29,740 bases of DNA from UMGS1002 sp964463325 (GCA_964463325.1 CAYXBY010000014.1:1-29740), one strand, 5' to 3'. Shown: positions 15,268-23,501, counted from the first letter of the stretch. The notes: generated from the sequence alone by a model not told the origin. Numbers and translations are program-made.

Positions 15268-15296
15268 TTGAAAAAGACGGGCGATAATGATATAAT
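15268..15296 (+). promoter_or_regulatory. SigA promoter of ftsK/spoIIIE
   Basis: TTGAAA (15268-15273), a 17-bp spacer and TATAAT (15291-15296). The leader of about 120 bases holds a 14-base palindrome GGAGCCATGGCTCC (15394-15407) just before the ribosome binding site. Confidence 0.8.
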
Positions 15297-15316
15297 GTAA
15301 GATGAGATATTGTCAA
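15287..15316 (-). promoter_or_regulatory. Promoter of the TauE/SafE pair, overlapping the ftsK promoter
   Basis: On the minus strand TTGACA (15316-15311), an 18-bp spacer and TATCAT (15292-15287), or alternatively TATATC with a 16-bp spacer. Its -10 region overlaps the -10 of the divergent ftsK promoter, so the two probably compete for polymerase. Confidence 0.62.
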
Positions 15317-15422
15317 TGCACAACCGTGCGCCGCGTCTTCAAAAGTATTATCCCTCTGACATGGCGCAGTGATACCGGTCATCAAAAAATAGCGGAGCCA
15401 TGGCTCCTGAAAGGAATAATAA

Positions 15423-18392
15423 ATGGCTGAAAAAAACAAAAAGCATAGATATGAGGACGAAAACGAGCATGCGCTGCCGCGTGGCCGCGCGGCCGGTTCA
15501 TCAGGCGAGCTCACGCCGCGCAAGTCAAAGGTCAGCTCCGACCACAGCACAGAGCGAGGCGACGACACACCCCCGCAGCGCCGCCGAGCACCGCGTGAAC
15601 CGATAGCCGAGGCCGTGCCGGAGGCGGCGCCCTCCGCACGCTTTGTGCATCAGTTCATACCCTACCTGCTACTTGTGCTGGCGCTGTTTTTGGGCGCCTG
15701 CTTCATCTGCGCGGGACTTGCCGACGCAGGAAGCGCAGTCGGAGCGATAGGACGAGCACTCAACAGCTTTTTCTGCGGCATTTTTGGCTGGCCAGCCTTC
15801 TTTTTGCCGCTGGTGCTGGTGAATCTGGCTATTTTCTGGCGTCAATACGTCGACATGGGACTGGTGCCGCTCAAGCTCAGCTTTTCGCTGCTGATAATGC
15901 TGGTCATATCCGCGCTGGTGCAGGTAGTCACCATTGATTCGATGGGCTCCGCCGGCTTTGACATCCCCGCGCTGTGGCGCGACGGCATGGTGCTGCGTGG
16001 CGGCGGCGTGCTGGGCGGTCTGCTGGGCGAGCTCAGCTACCGTGCGCTGGGCGTGCTGGGCTCCATGATCATACTCATCCCCATGATCGGCGTGCTGCTC
16101 ATGTTCCTCTTTGGAACGACGCCACGCGGCATATGGCTGTTCATACGCTACAAGGCAAAGCGCATGTCCGACCGTCGCAAGGCGCGCCGTGAGGCCGAGC
16201 TTGACAACGAAGACGACGTGCGTGAGCAGCGCCGTGAGCGCTCACAGCAGCGCCGCGAGGCACGTCAGCGTGACAAGGAGGCCGCACGGCGACGCCGTCA
16301 CGAGATACTTCGCGCCAAGGCCGACGCCGATGACGACACCGTCTTCAGCGAGGGACACGAGGTCATAGTCGGCAGCCGAGGCCGGGACGACAAGCGGAAT
16401 GAGAGCGCCGACCAGGCAAACAACGTTCCCGCTCGCTCCGGCTCGATCCCGCTTCCCACCAATGACGACGCCGAGCCCGCCAAAGCGCCGCGCGAGGGCA
16501 GCATTCCGCTCTCCCCCGCCGAGCCTGAGCCGACACCGGCGCCCGAGCCCGAGGTCATACCCTTGAGACCCGCCGAGGACAGCGAGCCCACCCCCGAAGC
16601 ATCGCCAAAGGCCGAAAAAAGCTCCACTCAGGTGGTCGAGCCGGTGCGCCGCGGCAGCGACAGCAAATATGTCGAAAGCCTTAAGAACGACCCAGATTTC
16701 AACGATCTCGGCGATATAATGAACGATCATGCCGTTCCCGCTGCTGGCACTACCGGCGGCACGGTAAAGGCGCCATCTCCGCGTCCCAAGCGCACATCCC
16801 GGGGCGATGACGCCGCAGTCGAGTCCATGGGCATGATCACCGACACCGACGACATGTCCGATCTCATTGAAGCAGATGACGAAACGCCCGTCAGCGAGCA
16901 GCCGACCGAATATATCTTCCCGCCCATCGATAAGCTGGTCAAGGATCCCGGCTCGACCGACGATTTTGCTGCCGAGCTACAGGACAACGCCAAGCGCCTG
17001 ATGGACACGCTGCGCAGCTTTAACGTCCGCATCAAGGAGATCAATTATTCGCGCGGACCGACAATCACGCGCTATGAGCTGCGCCCCGACGACGGCGTCC
17101 GCATCCGCTCCATCGCCAACCTTGTCGACGACATCGCGCTCAGCCTGGCCACCGCAGGTGTGCGTATCGAGGCGCCCATCCCGGGCAAGTCCGCCGTCGG
17201 CGTCGAGGTGCCAAACAAGCATCAGGCGACAGTCTATCTGCGCACACTGATCGAATCGCAGACCTTTGCCGACAGCCCCAGCCGTCTGACTGTCTGCCTC
17301 GGTGAGGATGTCGCTGGCAAGCCCATCTACTTCAATATTGACAAAATGCCGCACATGCTCATCGCCGGTGCCACCGGTATGGGTAAGTCGGTCTGCATCA
17401 ACAGTATCATCGTCAGCATACTCTACAAGGCCAAGCCGGACGAGGTCAAGCTGATACTGGTCGACCCCAAAAAGGTCGAGTTCAATATCTACAAGGACAT
17501 CCCACACCTGTATGTGCCCGTGGTCAGCGACCCCAAAAAGGCCGCCGGCGTGCTGGCAACGGCCGTTGCCGAGATGGAGCGCCGCTTTGAGCTGATCGAG
17601 GGCGTCAATGTCCGCGATATCAACAACTATAACAAGCTGGCCGAAAAGGATCCCGAGCTTGAGCCGCTGCCGAGAATAGTCATCATAATCGACGAGCTTG
17701 CTGACCTCATGATGACCGCCTCCGACGACGTCGAAACTGCCATCTGCCGTCTGGCGCAGAAGGCGCGTGCTGCCGGTATCCACCTCATCATTGGTACGCA
17801 GCGGCCGTCCGTTGACGTCATCACGGGTCTGATCAAGGCCAACATTCCCTCGCGTATCGCCTGCAAGGTGTCGAGCCAGGTCGACTCGCGCACCATCATT
17901 GATATCGGCGGCGCCGAGAAGCTGATCGGGCGCGGCGACATGCTGTTCGCACCCGTCGGCGCCATGAAGCCCATACGCGTTCAGGGCGCCTTCGTCGGTG
18001 ATATGGAGGTTGAGAACATCGTTGAATTTATCAAGAATAACAACTCCGCAGCACATTACGACGATGAATTCATTCGTCGGATCGAAGAAGAAGCCGCCAA
18101 ATGCGGCAACAAAAAGGGTGGCAGTGCGTCAGCCAACATCGAGGATGTCGATGGTGAGGGCACCGATCCCAAGCTGCGCGACGCCATCGAAATCGCCATT
18201 GAAACCGGCAAGATCTCGACCTCGCTCATGCAGCGCCGTCTTGAGATCGGCTACGGCCGTGCCGCAAAAATACTTGACCAGATGGAAAAGCTGGGCTATA
18301 TCAGTGCTCCCGACGGCAACAAGCCCCGCCGCGTGCTGATAACCCGGGAGCAGTTCATGGAAAAGGTCATAAACGACGACGTCGAAGGATGA
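15423..18392 (+). CDS. ftsK: DNA translocase FtsK/SpoIIIE
   Basis: A 989-residue septal DNA pump that clears or transfers chromosomal DNA at division or sporulation. A basic/acidic N-terminal tail precedes four hydrophobic segments between about residues 76 and 230, then a long charged Arg/Glu and Pro/Glu-rich linker to about 490. The motor has the alpha/beta regions (RYELRPDDGVRI, GKSAVGVEVPN), Walker A GATGMGKS at 649-656 and Walker B VIIIDELADLM with Asp757. It ends in a winged-helix gamma domain (about 920-985, ISTSLMQRRLEIGYGRAAKILDQM) that reads polar DNA sites. It could be called ftsK or spoIIIE; sequence alone does not separate them. GAAAGG supports the start. Monocistronic with a strong terminator. 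Confidence 0.96.
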   Translation: MAEKNKKHRYEDENEHALPRGRAAGSSGELTPRKSKVSSDHSTERGDDTPPQRRRAPREPIAEAVPEAAPSARFVHQFIPYLLLVLALFLGACFICAGLADAGSAVGAIGRALNSFFCGIFGWPAFFLPLVLVNLAIFWRQYVDMGLVPLKLSFSLLIMLVISALVQVVTIDSMGSAGFDIPALWRDGMVLRGGGVLGGLLGELSYRALGVLGSMIILIPMIGVLLMFLFGTTPRGIWLFIRYKAKRMSDRRKARREAELDNEDDVREQRRERSQQRREARQRDKEAARRRRHEILRAKADADDDTVFSEGHEVIVGSRGRDDKRNESADQANNVPARSGSIPLPTNDDAEPAKAPREGSIPLSPAEPEPTPAPEPEVIPLRPAEDSEPTPEASPKAEKSSTQVVEPVRRGSDSKYVESLKNDPDFNDLGDIMNDHAVPAAGTTGGTVKAPSPRPKRTSRGDDAAVESMGMITDTDDMSDLIEADDETPVSEQPTEYIFPPIDKLVKDPGSTDDFAAELQDNAKRLMDTLRSFNVRIKEINYSRGPTITRYELRPDDGVRIRSIANLVDDIALSLATAGVRIEAPIPGKSAVGVEVPNKHQATVYLRTLIESQTFADSPSRLTVCLGEDVAGKPIYFNIDKMPHMLIAGATGMGKSVCINSIIVSILYKAKPDEVKLILVDPKKVEFNIYKDIPHLYVPVVSDPKKAAGVLATAVAEMERRFELIEGVNVRDINNYNKLAEKDPELEPLPRIVIIIDELADLMMTASDDVETAICRLAQKARAAGIHLIIGTQRPSVDVITGLIKANIPSRIACKVSSQVDSRTIIDIGGAEKLIGRGDMLFAPVGAMKPIRVQGAFVGDMEVENIVEFIKNNNSAAHYDDEFIRRIEEEAAKCGNKKGGSASANIEDVDGEGTDPKLRDAIEIAIETGKISTSLMQRRLEIGYGRAAKILDQMEKLGYISAPDGNKPRRVLITREQFMEKVINDDVEG

Positions 18393-18462
18393 CCTCCCGC
18401 GCGGCAAGATGCAAGCCAGAGGCCCGAAATCCAAGACAGCTCCGGGCTTCAACAAGCATAAC

Positions 18463-18504
18463 ATATCCCCCTGCAAGGCCTTTGGCCGAACAGGGGGATA
18501 TTTT
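18463..18504 (+). terminator. Rho-independent terminator of ftsK
   Basis: ATATCCCCCTG (18463-18473) pairs with CAGGGGGATAT (18491-18501), with an inner GGCC-TTT-GGCC helix and TTTT at the end. It lies about 70 bases past the ftsK stop. Confidence 0.87.
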
Positions 18505-18525
18505 GTGTGCGACAGCGTCAGGCAC

Positions 18526-18978
18526 TCACAGAAAGCGCCGCGCCTGCTCAAAATTCTTTTCCTCAAAGCCGATTATCTCGCGGCAGATGCGTAGCAGCTC
18601 CTCCGAGCAGCTCGAATTTTCAAATCGGCGCAGTATGCGGGTCGTCTCGCATATGCCCATCACACAGCCCTCCATCAAAAGCTCCGCGATGTGGCTGGCG
18701 GTGGAGTCGACCATGGTCTTCATGCTCATGCCCATTTTAGCGCCCATCTTGGCCATGGTGCCCTCCTCGCGCGGCTCGATGCCCTCATCATCAAGCACGA
18801 CCTTGGCGCGTGCGGCGAAGCCCTCGTAGCCGTCAAGCACCTGCGTCATGTGGCTTTTGATGTTGTCATCGTCACTCTTGGGCAACAGATTTATGATCGA
18901 ATCGGCACCCATCTTCATGTTTTTGTATATCAACCCGGCCAGCTCGCCGGTTTTGGTCACAGTGTTGGCTGTTGTCAT
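18526..18978 (-). CDS. Hypothetical all-helical protein (four-helix-bundle-like)
   Basis: A 150-residue cytoplasmic protein with no signal peptide. Sequence periodicity suggests four long amphipathic helices: residues 8-35, 38-65, a Met-rich stretch MAKMGAKMGMSMKTMVDST around 76-95 leading into a third, and 118-148. The pattern recalls DUF2383-type or ferritin-like bundles, but no metal-binding ExxH pair is evident and I do not assign a family. AAGGAGA precedes the ATG. An inverted repeat (18998-19027) lies in its leader and a weak promoter can be proposed at 19026-19054. It is the last gene after the dnaI-like gene on this strand. Function unknown. Confidence 0.7.
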   Translation of the reverse strand: MTTANTVTKTGELAGLIYKNMKMGADSIINLLPKSDDDNIKSHMTQVLDGYEGFAARAKVVLDDEGIEPREEGTMAKMGAKMGMSMKTMVDSTASHIAELLMEGCVMGICETTRILRRFENSSCSEELLRICREIIGFEEKNFEQARRFL

Positions 18979-18997
18979 GTTGTTCTCCTTAATAAAA

Positions 18998-19027
18998 AAG
19001 TGTACACCGGTAGTATGGCGTACACTT
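18998..19027 (-). promoter_or_regulatory. Inverted repeat upstream of the helical-protein gene
   Basis: AAGTGTAC (18998-19005) and GTACACTT (19020-19027) separated by 14 bases. It lies directly downstream of a possible TTGACG-N17-TACTAA promoter (19054-19026, minus strand), so it could be a repressor operator. The promoter -10 is poor. Confidence 0.5.
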
Positions 19028-19060
19028 AGTAGTATTATTCAAAATTTACGTCAACACATC

Positions 19061-20041
19061 TCACTTTCGGGCGAGTCGCTGGGCGCGGATGTCCCGCCCG
19101 ACGAAGCGCATGGTGCGATATTCGCCAAGCAGACGACTGACGATGCGGTCGGTATAGCGGCTCTTGAGCTCGGCGGGCGTCAGATTTGTGCTGATGATGG
19201 TACTGCGCCCGAGGTTCAGACGCGTGTTTATGACGTTAAACAGGCAGGAAACGGTAAATTGATTGGTCACCTCGGTGCCGAGATCATCGATGATAAGCAG
19301 ATCGCACTCAAGGTAGCGGCCGGTGTCCTCGCCGCCGCCGGGAACTGAGCTGTTGCCAAAGCGCTCGCGCTCAAAATCCGACAGCATGCCCTGCGCACCG
19401 GTGTAATAGACATCGTAGCCCGCCTCGATGACAGTGCGAGCCATGGCGGACGACAGGTGCGTCTTGCCGAGTCCCGTACCACCCATCAGCAGCAGGTTAC
19501 CTGAGCCAGTGCCGTGAAAGCCGCTCGCAAAGCGGTAAGCAATGTCAAGATTTCGCTCCATTTCGTCATGCTCTGCGCGGCTGCCGCTGTAATAGTCGAG
19601 CGAAAAATTCTCAAAGCTCTGGTCGCGCAGCAGCTGCCCCAGCCCCGACGACTCACAGCCCGCCAGCACCAGCGCCTTCTTCATGCAGGAGCACATGCGC
19701 CCGTCGACAAAGCCGCTGTCCGCGCATTTTTCACATTCATAGCGCACGTCCGAATAGTCCTCAGGATAGCCGTGCTCACGCAAAAGCTGAGCGCGCTGCT
19801 GCTGAAGCTCGACATTTTTGCGCCGTATCTCGGCAACCTGCGCCTGTGTCGCCTCGCCGCCGGCCAGTATCGCACCCATGATCTCGATGCCGGTGCGCCC
19901 CAGCTGTGCGTCTATCTCGCGCAGACCGGGTATATTGTGCGCCAGCTCCTCGCGGCGCAGCTCCGCCGCCTCGCGGGCACGGTTGAATTTATTCTCGTAC
20001 TCGGCACGTATGCGCCGATAGTTCTCCGCATTGTATCCCAT
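19061..20041 (-). CDS. DnaC/DnaI-like helicase-loader ATPase
   Basis: A 326-residue AAA+ protein that in relatives loads the replicative helicase DnaB/DnaC onto DNA. The N-terminal half is coiled-coil-like (1-95), followed by a CEKCADSGFVDGRMCSC zinc-binding-like cluster (Cys 103, 106, 117, 119) as in DnaI. The ATPase core has Walker A GGTGLGKT (187-194), Walker B LLIIDDLGTE (near 243-252), sensor STNLTP and arginine-finger RIVSRLLGE. AAGGGGG precedes the ATG. It starts 12 bases after dnaD, so rex-dnaD-loader form one operon. Called dnaI-like rather than dnaC because of the DnaD neighbour and zinc cluster. Confidence 0.9.
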   Translation of the reverse strand: MGYNAENYRRIRAEYENKFNRAREAAELRREELAHNIPGLREIDAQLGRTGIEIMGAILAGGEATQAQVAEIRRKNVELQQQRAQLLREHGYPEDYSDVRYECEKCADSGFVDGRMCSCMKKALVLAGCESSGLGQLLRDQSFENFSLDYYSGSRAEHDEMERNLDIAYRFASGFHGTGSGNLLLMGGTGLGKTHLSSAMARTVIEAGYDVYYTGAQGMLSDFERERFGNSSVPGGGEDTGRYLECDLLIIDDLGTEVTNQFTVSCLFNVINTRLNLGRSTIISTNLTPAELKSRYTDRIVSRLLGEYRTMRFVGRDIRAQRLARK

Positions 20042-20053
20042 TCTGCGGCCCCC

Positions 20054-21127
20054 TTAATTATCAGAATAGCTGCGCTTGAGCGCCGCCTCAAAGAAATCAT
20101 CGGTGTTGAAGCTGGCGCCGTCCTGCTTGCCGCCGCGATTCGCTCCCGCGTGCGCCTCGGCGTCCGCCTTGACGGCGTCCGGCGTCATGATGCCGGCGGC
20201 ATACCAGCGCTCCAGCACGCCGTTCATATAGGCGGGATTGTACTCGTGGCAACGGTCGACGGTTATGTCGTAGGCCAGCTCGATCATCTCAAATTCATAT
20301 TTCATCTCAAGGCACCAGCGATTGACGAATCGGCTCTCCTTGGCCGACAGTCGCCGCCCGCGCCCGCCTATCATAGCCTTAAAGCGCCCCTCAAAGCTTG
20401 AGTAGAGCTCCTTCTCGGTCAGGCGTGCACGCAGTGCGTCCGCGTCGTGAATGCCCTCGTCGTACATGCCAAATGCAACCGTCTCAACATATCGCATGCT
20501 GGTCTTGCCCACGCGCGCGCAGTGCTCGAGCAGTATGTACAAATACTCGTCAGAAAGCTCCAGATAGCTTCGGAGTCCGACCAGTACCGCCACCTCGCGC
20601 GGGTTGAACATACGTCCGATGCAGCGCTGCGCCTCGTCTATCATGGCGACTGAGCCGACATTGCTCTCGAGCATTCGGTTGAGCTCGTCTGTGGTATATT
20701 CGGGCAGCTCGGCAGCGCGCATCAATCGCGAGTTGCGCTTCGGCTTGGTAACAGTAATGTTCGCCTGCGTTGCAGCATCTGCCGCCAGTGCTGCGTCGGC
20801 CTCGTCGGTTGGCTCGGCAGTCCTTGGAGCATTGACGGTGATTGTCGCCTCGGCAGCCTCATTCGCCGCATCCGGCTCATCCTCCTCGAGCGTCTCGGCG
20901 ACACCGGCGCCGCACCAAAAGGCCAGTGCTGCGTCCAGCTGGGCGCGGTCACACTTGAGCAGCGCCGCCACCCTGTCAGCCTCAGCCTCATAATTCTCAC
21001 GCACTGCGGCGTCCGAGGCCAGCACCAGCAGCAGTCGCAGTGCCGTGCTCGACGCCTGCTTAAGGCGTTTAAGGGCCGGCGCAGGGACGCTGAATGCCCC
21101 CTCGGAGATATCCAAAGCTATCTTCAT
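20054..21127 (-). CDS. DnaD-type primosomal protein
   Basis: A 357-residue primosome component that helps DnaI load the helicase at origins or stalled forks. Residues 1-80 are a divergent helical DDBH1-like region, followed by a low-complexity Ala/Glu/Thr linker (about 80-130). Two DDBH2 (DnaB_2) modules follow at roughly 145-230 and 258-315; the second carries YMNGVLERWYAAGI at 300-313, the family's conserved YxxxIxxxW motif. It is longer than B. subtilis DnaD (about 230) because of the doubled DDBH2, closer to DnaB/DnaD relatives. Its ATG overlaps the rex TGA (ATGA), so translation is coupled. The family call is good; whether it acts as DnaD or DnaB is uncertain. Confidence 0.88.
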   Translation of the reverse strand: MKIALDISEGAFSVPAPALKRLKQASSTALRLLLVLASDAAVRENYEAEADRVAALLKCDRAQLDAALAFWCGAGVAETLEEDEPDAANEAAEATITVNAPRTAEPTDEADAALAADAATQANITVTKPKRNSRLMRAAELPEYTTDELNRMLESNVGSVAMIDEAQRCIGRMFNPREVAVLVGLRSYLELSDEYLYILLEHCARVGKTSMRYVETVAFGMYDEGIHDADALRARLTEKELYSSFEGRFKAMIGGRGRRLSAKESRFVNRWCLEMKYEFEMIELAYDITVDRCHEYNPAYMNGVLERWYAAGIMTPDAVKADAEAHAGANRGGKQDGASFNTDDFFEAALKRSYSDN

Positions 21128-21858
21128 TCCCGCTCACCATCCTGCTCGCGGCGGCAAAGCTCGTAGCACAGCGTCATAAGCGAGTCGCCCATGTGGACGT
21201 TCTCCACCACGATGCCGCTGCCTGACGTGTCAAGCTCACGCCCGCTGAAATTCCATATGCCGCGAATGCCGGCAGCGGCCATCGTCTCCATAGCCGCGTT
21301 CGCCGCGGACTTTGGAACGGTCAGCACTGCTATCGTAATGCTTCGCGGGCGGCAATATGACACAAAATCTTTCATATCATACACCTTCAGCTCATCAATG
21401 CTCATGCCGATGAGCGAGGGATCAATATCAAACAACGCCATCACATCGACCCCGCGCTTTTCAAACATCGAGCTGCGCACCAGCGCCTTGCCGAGGTTGC
21501 CGGCGCCGACGACGACCGCACGATATCCACATCCGACGCCAAGTATATCGCAAATTTTGGTGTAAAGATAATTCACATTGTAGCCATAGCCCTGCTGGCC
21601 AAAGCCGCCAAAGCAGTTGAGATCCTGCCGTATCTGCGACGCTGTGACCTTCATTATCTCGGACAGCTCGCTTGAGCTTATGCGGCTCTTTCCCTGTCGG
21701 ATGAGCTCGCGCAGATATCGAAAATAACGCGGCAGACGCTTGATGACCGCCGGTGAGACATTGCCGCCTCGCGCTGCTATGCGCTGGGCGATCGCGGCAG
21801 GATCGGGCACAATTTCGGTGTCAATATTTATGTCATTATTTACATCTCGGTTTTCCAT
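21124..21858 (-). CDS. rex: Redox-sensing transcriptional repressor Rex
   Basis: A 244-residue dimeric repressor that reads the NADH/NAD+ ratio and controls fermentation genes. The winged helix is at about 36-95 (VSPAVIKRLPRYFRYLREL, SSSELSEIMKVTASQIRQDL, then FGGFGQQGYGY). The Rossmann domain has VVVGAGNLGKAL (GAGNLG at 118-123) and an acidic end of the second strand (LFDIDPSLIG), typical for NAD(H). About 25 extra residues precede the usual N-terminus. The frame can be opened to 21999, but the ATG at 21858 has GGGAG just upstream and removes an unlikely N-terminal stretch. It is the first gene of rex-dnaD-dnaI, next to the DnaA-box-like cluster. Confidence 0.96.
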   Translation of the reverse strand: MENRDVNNDINIDTEIVPDPAAIAQRIAARGGNVSPAVIKRLPRYFRYLRELIRQGKSRISSSELSEIMKVTASQIRQDLNCFGGFGQQGYGYNVNYLYTKICDILGVGCGYRAVVVGAGNLGKALVRSSMFEKRGVDVMALFDIDPSLIGMSIDELKVYDMKDFVSYCRPRSITIAVLTVPKSAANAAMETMAAAGIRGIWNFSGRELDTSGSGIVVENVHMGDSLMTLCYELCRREQDGERE

Positions 21859-21935
21859 AGGGCTCCCTTCGCCAAAATGCGCACAAAATCGAATATTAGG
21901 CATGCGCACGGCGCTATAATTACTGATAAGTGAGG

Positions 21936-22026
21936 TTTTCCATGTAGTTTTCCATATACATGTGGAAAACTCGGCGTGGAAAACCGGCAAGTTTTCCACA
22001 TGCCTGTGGAAAACTATTGTGGAAAA
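21936..22026. promoter_or_regulatory. Cluster of seven DnaA-box-like sites between tsaD and rex
   Basis: In 91 bases there are seven 9-mers matching TTTTCC(A)N(N): TTTTCCATG 21936-21944, TTTTCCATA 21948-21956, TGTGGAAAA 21961-21969, CGTGGAAAA 21975-21983, TTTTCCACA 21992-22000, TGTGGAAAA 22005-22013 and 22018-22026. TTTTCCACA differs by one base from the DnaA consensus TTATCCACA. The copies extend to AGTTTTCCACA and form inverted repeats, including 11-base arms at 21990-22000 and 22005-22015. It may regulate rex-dnaD-dnaI, titrate DnaA or act as an origin-like element. Confidence 0.72.
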
Positions 22027-22054
22027 CTCGCCTCAATTTTTTGAAATGTGATAT

Positions 22055-23056
22055 TTACACAGCCGAAGCGTTGAGCTCCGTACCGGCAAAATGACCAACA
22101 AGATATTCAAAATATCCCGCCGCGGCCACCATTGCGGCGTTGTCACCGCACAGCCCGACCTCTGGCATGAACATCTCCGCGCCACAGCGGCGGCACATAT
22201 CCGACAGCGCCGCTCGCAGGTGTGAGTTGGCGGCAACGCCGCCGGCCAGCACCAGCCGTGGCAGCTGAGTCGACCGCAGCGCGGCCTCCGCCTTTTTGGT
22301 AATGGCCGCCACTATCGCATGCGTGTAGGACGCCGCAATGTCGGCGCGGGGCAGCTCGAGCCCCTGCTGCTTGCGCGAATTAATGTAGTTGAGCGCAGCG
22401 GTCTTGATGCCGCTGAAGGACATATCCAGTGTGTCGCCGGCCAGCGCGGGCGACGGCAGCGCGATGGCATGTGGGTCGCCCTCATATGCCAGACGGTCGA
22501 TGGCCGCGCCGCCCGGATACGGCAGCCCGATCACGCGTCCGATCTTGTCAAAGGCCTCGCCGGCAGCGTCGTCGCGAGTGGTGCCGATCTCTTCAAAATC
22601 CGTGTAGCTGCTGACGCGGTATATCGAGGTGTGTCCGCCGGACACCACCAACGCCAAAAACGGCGGCTCGAGCGCGGGGCTCGTGAGATACGCCGCAGCG
22701 GTGTGCGCCTTGATGTGGTCGACCGGCACCAGCGGCAGGCCGTTTGCATATGCCAGCGATTTGGCAAAATTGACGCCTACCAGCAGCGCCCCGATCAACC
22801 CGGGATGCGACGTCACCGCCACCGCGCCGATGTCGCGCAGCGTCACGCCAGCGTCGTGCAGCGCCTCGTATGTGATGCCGCTGACGGCCTCAATGTGCGC
22901 GCGGCTGGCTATCTCGGGCACAACGCCGCCGTACAGCCGATGCGTCTCTATCTGTGACGCAACTATATTTGATGCGATGCGCCGCTCGCCGCCCTCCATC
23001 CAGACGACGGCCGCCGACGTTTCATCGCATGAGCTCTCCATTCCAAGTATATACAT
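22055..23056 (-). CDS. tsaD: tRNA N6-threonylcarbamoyladenosine synthase subunit TsaD (Gcp)
   Basis: A 333-residue ASKHA-fold enzyme that transfers the threonylcarbamoyl group onto A37 of ANN-decoding tRNAs, normally with TsaB and TsaE. Hallmarks are LGMESSCDETSAAVV near the N-terminus, the metal pair in VDHIKAHTAAAYL (His114, His118), SGGHTSIYRV, GEAFDKIGRVIGLPYPGG and the C-terminal AGGVAANSHLR with GDNAAMVAAAG. Length is normal. It begins 4 bases after the rimI stop, behind AGAGG. tsaB and tsaE, often in the same operon, are not in this window. The DnaA-box-like cluster lies just after its stop. Confidence 0.97.
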   Translation of the reverse strand: MYILGMESSCDETSAAVVWMEGGERRIASNIVASQIETHRLYGGVVPEIASRAHIEAVSGITYEALHDAGVTLRDIGAVAVTSHPGLIGALLVGVNFAKSLAYANGLPLVPVDHIKAHTAAAYLTSPALEPPFLALVVSGGHTSIYRVSSYTDFEEIGTTRDDAAGEAFDKIGRVIGLPYPGGAAIDRLAYEGDPHAIALPSPALAGDTLDMSFSGIKTAALNYINSRKQQGLELPRADIAASYTHAIVAAITKKAEAALRSTQLPRLVLAGGVAANSHLRAALSDMCRRCGAEMFMPEVGLCGDNAAMVAAAGYFEYLVGHFAGTELNASAV

Positions 23057-23060
23057 CGCT

Positions 23061-23501
23061 TCAACCTCTGTTTTCTTTTTGCATTACGACGGCGTCCTCA
23101 CGTGGCAGCGAATAAAAGCCGCGCCGCAATCCGACCGTGCAAAAGCCCTCGCTCTCGTAAAGAGCGCGCGCCGCGCTGTTGGAGGCGCGAACCTCCAGCG
23201 TCAGCGTCAATATTCCCCGCTCTGCCGCCACGCGGCACAGCGCCCGCAGCGCCTGTCTGGCATAGCCTTGCCTCCGGCACGCGGGGTGGGTGGCAACAGT
23301 GACTATCTCGCCCTCGTCGAGCACCGTCGTCATGCCGGCATATGCGACCGTGGCGCCGTCCGCCCCAACGCAAACGACCCCCAAACCGCCCTCGCCGGCA
23401 AGCAGCTCCAGCCCATCCTCGCTCCAGGGCGAGGAAAAACACAGCCGCTCTATCTCGGCCACGGCTGGTATATGTTTTTTATCAAATATCTCGATCGTCA
23501 T
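23061..23501 (-). CDS. rimI: Ribosomal-protein-S18-alanine N-acetyltransferase-like GNAT
   Basis: A 146-residue GNAT acetyltransferase. The acetyl-CoA loop is THPACRRQGYARQAL (residues 71-85), preceded by the RimI-like LCFSSPWSEDGL, and followed by LEVRASNSAARALYESEGF. Position directly upstream of tsaD, the widespread rimI-tsaD order, supports RimI. RimI acetylates the N-terminus of ribosomal protein S18 in E. coli; in Firmicutes other N-termini may be targets. Its ATG overlaps the stop of the preceding lipoprotein gene by 4 bases (ATGA), so translation is coupled. Confidence 0.92.
   Translation of the reverse strand: MTIEIFDKKHIPAVAEIERLCFSSPWSEDGLELLAGEGGLGVVCVGADGATVAYAGMTTVLDEGEIVTVATHPACRRQGYARQALRALCRVAAERGILTLTLEVRASNSAARALYESEGFCTVGLRRGFYSLPREDAVVMQKENRG

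Noticed and set aside
15394..15407. Palindrome GGAGCCATGGCTCC as a terminator before ftsK
   Set aside because: No T tract and located between the promoter and the ribosome binding site; only a leader hairpin at most.
16977..18056. A 359-codon minus-strand frame inside ftsK
   Set aside because: It lies opposite the motor domain and has no ribosome binding site or recognisable motifs; a shadow.
21936..22026. The repeat cluster as a CRISPR array
   Set aside because: The repeats are only 9-11 bases, in both orientations, with no regular spacers and no cas genes; DnaA-box-like sites explain it better.
22041..22058. A sequence resembling a Rex operator (TTGAAA...TTTACA) next to the tsaD stop
   Set aside because: It is about 190 bases from rex, imperfectly symmetric and overlaps the end of tsaD; not convincing as an operator.
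22319..22957. A plus-strand frame opposite tsaD
   Set aside because: Shadow of tsaD; no domain signature and no promoter.
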